In this document: positions 55,086-64,000 of the stretch, in pieces
Layout: each line of letters opens with the position of its first letter
Position numbering within the stretch: position 1 is the first letter of the stretch
Source: Tubiluchus corallicola
Lineage: Eukaryota; Priapulida; Priapulimorpha; Priapulimorphida; Tubiluchidae
NCBI GenBank assembly: GCA_030141605.1
Contig: JAQGDQ010000055.1
Coordinates: 515,001 to 579,000 of the forward strand
DNA: 64,000 bases
Direction of reading: 5' to 3'
Translations under genes and position numbers: made by a program
The notes under the pieces: generated by a model
What the model saw: only the letters and a program-made list of their open reading frames with translations
Databases searched by the model: none
What the model was told of the DNA's origin: nothing

Positions 55086-56367
55086 TTGCCATAATATATT
55101 GAGAATCATAACAAAATATTAAGATGCTCAATCAGCGATAGTTAAAAAACATACACTGTTGGAGGCAAATGCAACTAAGTCACTGGCTTACTGTGTCCAG
55201 AGCCAACACGGTCAAATGTTCATCCCTTCTAGCTGGACTATAGAATTCAACATTTTCAACGTTAGGCCGCTCACACTAATCAAATTAAAAAAGAATAATC
55301 TAATTAATTAGAATCACACTAGTGCGAGCGATCTGATATTGGTTTGCTGAATTTGAATCAGCTATAAGCGGTAGCCATTGGACTGCCATGATGACTATTT
55401 AATATATATTAACTTAAATGTGTAGCTAAATAAACTGACTAAACAAATAAATCAACTGACAAAAACTGTTGTGGAATGTGTAACAAATTCACAATTAACT
55501 TTGATGCCGAAATTATATATATATATATATAAGTTTCTGGTTCAAATACAAGACGTATCCCAACTTTTCATATTTGGTGTCTTTCATAAAACGCCCTATA
55601 CCGCTGAAACTAATATATACGATCATAGCAATTATAGTCTATTTGTATTCTGGTGTAAATAAGGAGATAAATAAAAAATGTCTATGTCTCTATGTCTGTG
55701 TGCAAGATGTGGTCAAATCTTGACTGTCCCGCAATTTGTAGCACCTTATTTCTTCAGTCATTTACGCTAAGCTTAATTTATAAATTGCTTATAAATTTTG
55801 ACTTCTCACAGTTCCACTGTCACTGAGCTTGTGATATTGTCATTTGATTTATCTTTGTAATATTTAGATAGAGATTTGTCCTTATGAGATACAATGAACA
55901 AAAACTTAATCATGCTTATATTGGTCTATATAGGGCTATTATTACTTAATTATGATAATTGCCAAAAACAATGTTTTAATGTTGAAATAATAGCTCGTAT
56001 AGAAACTTAATTAATGGCCGCCGGCCACTTATTGCAGATCATAAACCATTTTAGCTAGTGTGTAAATTTAGGTACTATTTTTCTTTAAATAAATGTTTCC
56101 TCTGTCACTTAAACATATAGCGAATATCGAACAGAATTTTGCGAGTTTATTATATTTGTGTTGCAGTTTTGTGAACTGGTCGTCATGCTGCATACAGCGT
56201 TTACAAAATTTATTGTTGATCGAGTCACCCAAATGGCTCTTTGCTACAAACTACTTTTCGCTCATTCTGTCATTATGTCTGGTGACACGGTAAAATGCAT
56301 CAGGTGCTAATATTACATCAAGGTTATCCAGCGCTCCAAAGGTTCATTTTCACATCCCTGGAACTTC

Positions 56368-56380
56368 AGTTTATTTAAAC
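56368..56380 (+). promoter_or_regulatory. TATA-like element before SELENBP1
   Basis: CAGTTTATTTAAAC lies about 115 bp upstream of the proposed SELENBP1 start, with an initiator-like TTCAGTT some 30 bp downstream. This is a suggestion from position only. Confidence 0.3.
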
Positions 56381-56487
56381 GCAGGCGACTCGCCGCATCC
56401 CATTCAGTTGGCATAGATTTTACTGCGCAGAGTCAGTTACTTAAGTTACTTTGGTGAAAGTGAACTGATTGTCATTTGGCGGTGAAG

Positions 56488-57296
56488 ATGCGTGGAGAAC
56501 TCAGCTTTGCAGCAGGTAAATATAACAATAGGTGCATCTTTATTTCTTCTTTCTTCCACCTTGAGAAAAATCATGTTTATGGTTGAAAAGGAATAATGAA
56601 CATGAAAATGATCAATGCAAATGTATTATCTTCATTTATGAGACATGTGATTTGTCAACTGATTTTAAAACACAGAACATTGACCAACGGGCTCACACCA
56701 ACTACAGGACCACAGGAGCCCTTCTTTTAAAGGCTGCAAAAACTGGAATTGTTAATAATGATTTTGGCGATGATGATGATGATGATGATGAGTTTACTGT
56801 TACCACTTAAATTTAGAAAACTAGACAAAGAAATTTTCAAAACAAAAAAACTGTCTATAAACATAAAATTAATTTACCCTGTGACTGTATCGAAATTTTT
56901 AGGCACAATGGTGGCCGCCAGTCACTTTAAAACTATAACGTAACTGGTGGACTTCGTGATCTTTCGTAAGCATAGGATGGCTTTCCGTAAGCGCACACTG
57001 CAGCTAAAACATCACAAATTTGGGTATACATAGCTAACCTTTTGGTAAGCGCGCTGCTTTTCTTCAGTCGATGAATGACGTTATTGGTGGAAGAATCGAA
57101 AACAATTGTTTGCAGTCTGCGTAACAACCAAGATGCAGAAATTAGGTCTCTATATTCAAACTTTACTTACTTATGAGATGATGACAAACTAAAATTATTA
57201 TTAAGCTCAAACGATTCTGAAGTTATCCAAATTGCTTGTAATTTTGTTTTAAAATGTTTCAGTTCCAGGGTGTAATTATTTTAAATTAAAAATACG

Positions 57297-57340
<44 letters not shown>

Positions 57341-60300
57341 GTATATAACTAACATCACATATAAATTAAATACTATATGTATATGTAAAAATATCTTAAA
57401 TTTATGTTCATGTATATTTATGTTATACCATAAGGTTTATACAACAAGGTGTTTATACATTAGGTTTGATGTTTTATCTTTAGCTTAGATTATTCAATTT
57501 GACTTGTATAATTGTATTTTTACTAACGTAGTATAAGTTTTTAATAGCGTTATATATGTATGTGCTTATATATTGCTAAACAGGTGTGCCTTTTGTGTGA
57601 ATTATAATTGGAACTACCCAATAAAATAAATAAATAAATAACTGCATGCTGTAAAATAAAAACTAAGCAAAAAAGCAATATAACGATCATTAGTTAGTTT
57701 TTACATCTCAGAATGAGTTGCCTAATACTTGATTGCTTAATTTCTCTAGATTGTTGTCAGCATGGGCCGGGATATCGTAATCCTGAAGATGCTATTAAAA
57801 ACGGACCACGCGAAAAACTTCTTTATACAACGTGTGTTGCTGATGCCAGCAAAGGCAAGTCAGATTACCTGGCAACTGTTGATGTAGACCCTTCCTCACC
57901 CACGTATTCACAGGTAAGAAAGCCTATGACAGGTATGAATGAATGACTGTAAAATATTGCAACGTGAGCGAGATACCTATTTTCACCAAAACCCTCTGCA
58001 TTGTGATGGTTCGATCCATTACGAAGCCATTATAATATTACATACTGACATTGAATGCTAACTAGGTGAAATAAGCATCTGTTTCGTAGAAGTAGCATGA
58101 AGCGCACTGAAGTATAGTAAATCGTTCCTTTTGTGTTGTTTCTCTGACATTTTACAATAACATGTGTTTGGGTTTTTAAGACCAAATAAACATTTGATGC
58201 CTTGATTATTAGTTTGGCATTCCATCTAAACAATAAAAAAATTATGCCAAAAAATATCAATAGCCAAAAAATCGATTATGTATAATTTAGCAGTTTTACA
58301 CTACAGCGTTGCAGTAATTTATAGCTCATTTGTGGTTTAAATAAACAATTAATTTTAAAGTGATCACTCACTCACTCATTCACTCACTCTCTCTCTCTCT
58401 CTCACTCACTCACTTACTCAATCAATCACTCACTCACTCTCTCTCACTCATTCACTCATGCACTCACTCACTCACTCACTCATTCACTCACTTACTTGCT
58501 TATTTACTTACTTACTTACTTACTACAAAACACAGCTCAGGTAACATAAATTAACGTAAACGTTTGTTAAGGTGATTCATCGCTGTAAATTACCCAACAT
58601 TGGAGACGAAATCCATCATTCTGGCTGGGACGCTTGCAGTAGTTGCTATCCAGACACCAGCGTAACCAGATCAAAGCTCATCCTACCTTGTATGCAAAGT
58701 AGCCGGGTCTACGTCATAGATGTGGCGGAAAACGAACGAGCCCCAAAACTCCACAAAGTACGCATATTATATCAGTCAAATTAGCAGTTTAGTCTCAAAA
58801 GTAGAACTCTCAACCAAGCATTACATGTACACACCAAAATTTCATTTGTGAAAATTATAAAAATTGGGAAACCTATTTTCCTATTTTTGGCGCTTGAGTT
58901 AACAAATTTTTAATTGAGTTTTCTTCATTGTTTTCACAGGTCTCCACACTAAATCTGTCCGTTTGAATTTTGTGTGTATTGCGGTGTATTGCCCTTTTAC
59001 GCTTAGAAAGCCGTGTTTTGCATAAAATAGTTATGACATCTACATAAATGAAATGTATAATTAGTTTTTCTTAAGATGTTTAATTTTTCCTAATGATCAG
59101 GCCCAATACATTAATTCGGTTTACAATAAACAAAAATTTCGTTGATAACGTAAGAAGCCTTACCGTTCTATTTGAAACGATTTATTACTTTTATCGTATT
59201 TATCATCAGCATAATCAGATATGGAATGATGCGTTTTCACATTGCTGTCGCTTTTCAATTCGTTACGAAGTTGGACAATACCGTGTAAAAATTAATGTGT
59301 TTAAGATTGTGGAGCCAGAAGATTTCAAAGATTTAGACTTGAGTGCTCTACACACCCCGCACTGTCTTGCAAGTGGTGAAGTAATGATTAGTTCCATGGG
59401 AACCAGAGATGGTAAAGCAAAGGGTAAAACGCAATTTTTTGAATAATTTCTGACTCTACTGCATGTACTAATTTTGCATACAGCATTCCTATTTACATTG
59501 TTCCTTCATTGTTTTATCCGTAGCCTATTTCCTTCTGTTTTGCCGATTTATTTTTTAGAGAATTATTATTTTGTTTTACATGCTGTTTTGTTACGACTAA
59601 TAAATTTATTTACTAATAGTAGTAAGCGAATTGAAGCCCTTTATCTAAGGACTTCTTTACACTGATGTTGCTAGGCCAGCTCATTGTTATTTGCATTATA
59701 CTTGCGACACGTGACTAGTTAATTTAGCTCTTTTCAGCTGCCATCAAACAATCGATTGGATGATTGCAATTCGGTGACAAAAATTGGCAACAAGCGGAAA
59801 GGTCGACTAAAAAAAGTAACGTGCCCTGTAGGGAATTTCGCCAAGTATCTTGTTGGTCACGTGACCACGGTCGCGCACCTGTGCATATCTGTTTTTACCT
59901 GCGGAAGCGTGTTAGTTAGTAGACGTTAACGGGCTTCTCTACTTTCGTAGTGACAAAGTAGTTTTCACGGTATGATAGTGGTATATTTTGTCAGATATGT
60001 TGGTAAATACTGGATTTGTTTTTCGGAGAAGTACGTTGTAAGTAAATACATCATGTTTGTATTATTTTGAATCATTATGAACTGATCATTTTGCACAATT
60101 TAGTTTAATTAATGTCTGTCTGATTAATTTGATAGAATGTCATATAAATTAGTAAATATCAAACTAGACTTATTTACAGCTTGATTTTGTTTTCAGTAAA
60201 GTTCAGAACTGCAGAATTAATAATATAAAAATAGGCAAATTATTACAGATTATAAACAAGTTTATTAGACTAATTAAGCACAGTTAATTTGATGCTTTAA

Positions 60301-62506
60301 CTTAATATATATTGGATTAATTTGACAATTCAACATAATTATACTAATTGCAGCCTTCAGTTAAATGCAAATTTGTAAAATGGTCTTTTTTATTTTTTAA
60401 TAGAAATGACATATAAAACACCAGATAAATTGAGCTGGAATATGGCAGTCATTGATTGTAGTACATACCCCCCCCCAAAAAAAAAATTACAAAGAAGATT
60501 GTCTTTGTTGCAAATTTCAGAAAAAAATGTAAATCTTGACGTAAACACCGCAATGAAGTTCAGTCATAGTTTGCTTCAAATATTTGGATATGAACCACTG
60601 AAACGTTTGAGTTAAATTTTTACCTGCGGAAATTATGCTTTGAGTTAGTAATATTACTTATAATAGCTTATTTTCAAATAATTTTGATCTGCAGGTAGTT
60701 TCCTTGTGCTTGACGGAAAGACATTTGATGTCAAAGGAAAATGGGAACAAACTGAAGCCGCTCCGTTTGGTTATGATTTTTGGTACCAGCCATATTACAA
60801 CGTCATGATTTCCAGTTCTTGGGGCGCACCGTCAGCATTCAAAACCGGTTTCGACCCTCAGCATATCAAAGATGGTAAACCATTAATTCTTTCTATAGTG
60901 TTGGAGGAGAAGAATAAATTTCTTAAATGTAAATGTGAAGTGGGAATGTAAACTTTCTTAAAATCCCTAAAGCACAAAAAAACCTTTACTTACATCAAGC
61001 TTAAAAAATTCGTCTTGAAATTTTATACAACTTACATACTGCTTTTTTGCATGCAGGGCTTGCGTCGGCAGTAAAGCTGTGTAGAACTTGTAAATTTAAA
61101 CTCCTGGGATATACGTTAGGCGTAGCCATTTTGATGGTAGGTCATTTGAAACTAGTTTGGGTAACATTAAGTAAAGTTTGAAAGAATAGTCAGAGCATTC
61201 GTAGCACACACGTCACTAACTATGTAAAATTTTAAATTACTGTATTTTGTCAGTAAGATTAAAAATACGTTTTTAGGTTAGTGAGTGGTGCACCCTAGAG
61301 GCGAGTCAACGACATTTTACCAATTGGTGAAAACTTTTTAAAGAATTAATTATTTTCTTTTCTAGTTATATAAGTCTTTCCAGTAGGTAAGCAAAGTGCT
61401 AAGTAATAGTAATGGAAAGTTTTTTGGGACATAACATTACTTTTTCTTCCCAGATTTACGTTTTTGTAGATGACATCATGTAATGGCGACTTCGACACAG
61501 ATTTGCTTGAGATTTAAAATGAAAACAAACAAAAATTCCTTTCAACGCGAGTACGATATACGCATAACATTGCTGTAAAGTAATATAATTTTTTAAGGAG
61601 ATTTTTCTAAAGCCTACTTCAGGTAGACCATTTCTCGTCCTTTGACAACACAAGAAACGTTGGAAGGAGGAAGTAAGTCTGCCTCGCCTTAACACCTTTG
61701 CACTGAAAACAAGCTGTTGCCACCAAACCTAATAATCTGCAGCAATCATAGTTATGTTAGCCTTTAGGGTAAAAAAAGTTTGTATTTTAAAGTTAAGAGC
61801 TAATTTCCATAGATCACTGTCGCTAAAGAGTCGATGAACGAAAACTTGCTGCTGCAGTTTAACAATAAAATTTAGGTAAAGTCAGTGAAGAGTAAAACCT
61901 AGCTTCATTAAACTGTTTTTGACGAGACTCAAACTTCGAAACCATGCTGCATATTAAAATAAGAAAAATAACGTTTTTTAGTGTTTGCAACCGTGAGATG
62001 GTTATAGCAAAGGTTAAGCTATTAGGCGTGACTAGAAAAGACACACTTCTGGGCCTGGCCGAAGATGTGCTAAATCACGTACCAGATCCTTACCCACTCA
62101 GAAGCTGCAGCGGTGACGTCAGGCTTTCATTACCTAAAGTTTGAAAATACGATCGGAGAATATTAATGTGTTGTAAGCGCATGAAGTGATAATCTTTACA
62201 ACATGGTCCAAATTAAAATCGCAAAATATGACGTGCATTTGTTTATGGAATAAAAGCAACATGGCAGTTATGCAATAAATACGGCGTTTTTATAGTTGCT
62301 CTACGGATTTATATCTATTTCCAGGACTGTATGGAAGACAGTTGACGTTCTGGAACTGGAAAGAGAAGACTTGGCTGCAAACATTGGATTTAGGAGAAGA
62401 TGGTATTATGCCACTTGAAACTAGATTTCTTCACAATCCTCGTTCTGTTCATGGATTTGTTGGTTGTGCGTTCAGCTCCACAGTTTTCCATATTTACAGA
62501 AATGAC
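56488..62506 (+). CDS. SELENBP1: Selenium-binding protein 1 / methanethiol oxidase, 5' six exons (partial)
   Basis: Exons: 56488-56515, 57750-57913, 58572-58757, 59306-59423, 60695-60874, 62325-62506; 858 nt, 286 codons, phases consistent. The remaining C-terminal 40% (human protein is 472 residues) lies beyond the right edge. SELENBP1 is a cytosolic, copper-dependent methanethiol oxidase, converting methanethiol to formaldehyde, H2S and H2O2, and it binds selenium. Hallmarks are visible: CCQHGPGYRNPEDA then GPREKLLY, YLATVDVDP, IHHSGWDACSSCYPD (residues 78-92; the CSSC holds the cysteine linked to selenium binding), LHTPHCLASGEVMIS, GYDFWYQPYYNVMIS, and FLHNPRSVHGFVGCAFSSTV. The first exon (MRGELSFAA plus one base) is inferred: it is the nearest upstream ATG with a donor (GTAAAT) in the right phase, and gives a start of sensible length. 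Other start exons are possible. Introns of 0.5-1.5 kb carry repeats R2 and R3 and (CACT)n. Confidence 0.9.
56825..57130 (+). repeat. Dispersed repeat R3, copy 2
   Basis: Matches 40395-40710 in order: GGTGGACTTCGTGATCTTTCGT, ATGGCTTTCCGTAAGCGCACACTG, and GACGTTATTGGTGGAAGAATCG. More diverged than the 44735 fragment. In SELENBP1 intron 1. Confidence 0.6.
57301..57350. repeat. (AT)n microsatellite
   Basis: TATA dinucleotide run with a few G interruptions, in SELENBP1 intron 1. Confidence 0.9.
58362..58530. repeat. (CACT)n microsatellite
   Basis: CACT/CTCT/TACT tetranucleotides just 40 bp before SELENBP1 exon 3. Its Ser/Leu/His open frame is spurious. Its closeness to the acceptor leaves a short final intron piece, ending GTTAAG at 58566-58571. 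Confidence 0.9.
59738..59929 (+). other. Unassigned 63-codon open stretch behind an acceptor-like site
   Basis: In SELENBP1 intron 4. After CTCTTTTCAG the frame reads LPSNNRLDDCNSVTKIGNK, then RKGRLKKVTCPVGNFAKYL and continues to a TAA at 59927-59929. The first half is lysine/arginine-rich (NKRKGRLKK) like a nuclear localisation or DNA-binding tail, and the segment is richer in GC than its surroundings. No ATG opens it. It could be the last exon of another transcript, a transposon-coded scrap, or chance. I do not recognise it. Confidence 0.25.
60985..61645 (+). mobile_element. MITE-like repeat R2, copy 2
   Basis: The + strand counterpart of 2894-3475, in SELENBP1 intron 5. Landmarks: AAGCTTAAAAAATTCGTCTTG, GGCGTAGCCATTTTGATGG, TTACTGTATTTTGTCAGTAAG, CAAATTTACG and CGCGAGTACGATATACGC. 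The flanking 122-bp direct repeats seen with copy 1 are absent here. Confidence 0.75.
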
Positions 62507-62877
62507 GTAAGCTTACTTTTAACTTTCGTATTGTAATGAACGATAAAAAGATTTTTGGGGATTTAATTGCAACACAACTGCTTTTTGTTTTCTTATGAAT
62601 TAAGATGTTATGTAGTAGACACAAAATGTTTTAGGGCAGTTTGAATTTTAGGACCGTCCGATACGCTATTAATTAGCCTTAACCAACATGTCCTTAGTGG
62701 TTTTTCTGTGAGCATCTAATGTCGTTTAGACTAGGTTATCATATGTTGCGTGTAATACAAAATGTTGTTCTCATGAATTGGTTGCCATGGTTAATATTGT
62801 AAAGGTATAACAAGGTTACATTAAAAAGTAGTTTGGGAAACCTCGATTTTCATCTTTATATGAACTGACAACAAATC
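62507..62877. other. SELENBP1 intron 6, first part
   Basis: AT-rich intron after the GTAAGC donor at 62507. Nothing recognised apart from a GTTGCCATGG word near 62790. Confidence 0.4.
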
Positions 62878-63321
62878 TTAAAGGAAGACAGGGTGATTTT
62901 TCATATACTATCCCATTTCAACTTCAATAAAAAGTATACATTTTAATACAATTAGTATTTCAAAAGCATTTCTGATAATTAAATAATAGATTAAAAAGTT
63001 AATTAATAGTGGGCGAGCTCTGATGACATCACATAACATAATTTTCAACAGCGAAAAGATTCCATGAGCGCGTTAGCGAAAGCGAAAATTGAAGCAGTGC
63101 TACTGTTAGATATTCAGTGTGTTATACTAAAACTAGGCAAGTTTTAAGACAAAAATTCAAATTTTAAATTTACCGCTGTGCCCGCGCATGAGATGTCGAA
63201 TGTGTGTAGTTCGTCACAATGTAACACATCTGAACTTAGAGTATAGTATGTTCCCTTTCAATATTTTAAAGAGTAGATTATTTTGATCTACAGTTTAAGA
63301 TTGGGTCCGGTTTTACTTTAA
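62878..63321 (+). mobile_element. TTAA-bounded family A element, copy 2 (complete ends, internal deletion)
   Basis: TTAA at 62878-62881 is followed by AGGAAGACAGG; the right end is CCGGTTTTACTTTAA with TTAA at 63318-63321. AGGAAGACAGG at the left and AGTAAAACCGG read from the right are partly matching inverted ends. Relative to the copy at 47373-47860 it lacks about 230 bp between 63238 and 63242. At 444 bp and without coding sequence it behaves as a non-autonomous element. Confidence 0.8.
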
Positions 63322-64000
63322 CATACAAAAAAGATAGTAGTTGCCGTAGTAATGATGTGAAAATAATTAACCTTAGCAAAAATGTAATAGCAGATGTAGT
63401 AGAAAGCATAGTCTTTGCGTGATCGAGATACCAAAATATAACATCATATTTTTAAATGTTTTTATATGATAAAGGTGCATTCTTGCACCAGTGGGTCCGA
63501 ATTGGCCAAATAAAATGATGCACTGTACTATTTTAATAATCACTTTGCTCGTCTAAGTTACATTATATTATGGGTAAGTTGTGTAATGCTGGAGTATCGT
63601 GGAAATAGGTAGCGTTTTGTTTATACATAAATGGCTTTTTGTGTGTGGCTTCACAAATTGCAGTATAATATACAGGTAAAAACTTATAGTAGGAATAAAA
63701 ATAGGCTCTGAAAAATAAACAGGCTACCAATAAACACATTTTCGGACTATTCTGGAACGGGGCAGTTTTTAGGGTAGTGCGCCCTGGTGGACTAATCAAA
63801 ATTTCTTCTACTACTATCCAGACGATCACAATGGTGCACAGCATGATACTAACAAAGTCCACTCTTAAATCTTGAATTGACGCAGTATTGTATAGTATCA
63901 TCTTTGTCATGCACAAATTTATACATTTTCAAGTGCTCAGGCGGACCTAAATTCAGGCGGCCCTAAGATATTTTCCTCAAGGCCAATTCAAGGGGGAGTT
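63322..64000. other. SELENBP1 intron 6 to window edge
   Basis: No further SELENBP1 exon is present before the edge. A 117-codon minus-strand open frame (63563-63916) has a hydrophobic stretch but no family signature, and is not called as a gene. Confidence 0.4.

Noticed and set aside
60406-60615. 69-codon frame between SELENBP1 exons 4 and 5
   Set aside because: It includes a poly-C/poly-A run, has no similarity to SELENBP1, and the exon 4 to exon 5 junction is already in frame without it.
63563-63916. 117-codon minus-strand frame at the window edge
   Set aside because: It has one hydrophobic segment but no signature, and it lies inside the expected SELENBP1 intron; chance is the simpler explanation.

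Overview
The window is eukaryotic and animal. It is AT-rich, its genes are split by introns with ordinary GT-AG borders, and the space between exons is full of microsatellites, short interspersed elements, MITE-like repeats and non-LTR retrotransposon pieces. The gene content (an MTCL/SOGA-type coiled-coil protein, a membrane-anchored alpha carbonic anhydrase, a secreted cyclase-family hydrolase and selenium-binding protein 1) fits an invertebrate metazoan, probably aquatic. The phylum cannot be fixed from the sequence alone. All four host genes lie on the + strand.

Layout. 1-3724: intergenic, with a (GTAA)n tract, a LINE remnant on the minus strand, and a MITE-like repeat flanked by about 120-bp direct repeats. 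3725-24379: a 17-exon gene for a long coiled-coil protein (1527 codons in the window, reading frame continuous through every junction), resembling microtubule-associated MTCL/SOGA proteins; two of its introns are GC-AG. 24380-28021: intergenic with a CAT-rich tract. About 28022-37168: an alpha carbonic anhydrase gene whose first exons encode two canonical EF-hand calcium loops, followed by the catalytic domain, a Thr-rich stalk and a hydrophobic C-terminal tail. 38527-39432: an intronless gene for a signal-peptide-bearing cyclase/kynurenine-formamidase-like protein. 40400-56400: a large repeat-dominated interval holding a 5'-truncated but open LINE inserted into a TTAA-bounded element, a THAP-domain fragment, a tRNA-derived SINE and several decayed LINE tails. 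56488 to beyond the window: the first six exons of SELENBP1 (methanethiol oxidase); the gene runs off the right edge.

The four genes are not an obvious pathway; they look like ordinary neighbours. The most unusual gene is the EF-hand/carbonic anhydrase fusion. It would place calcium binding and CO2/bicarbonate conversion on one cell-surface or secreted protein, a combination that suggests (but does not prove) a role in calcification or calcium-dependent pH control. The exons joining the two parts are all symmetrical phase 1-1 exons, which suits an origin by exon shuffling. Exon borders were placed by eye from frame continuity and splice dinucleotides; no search or alignment was run.
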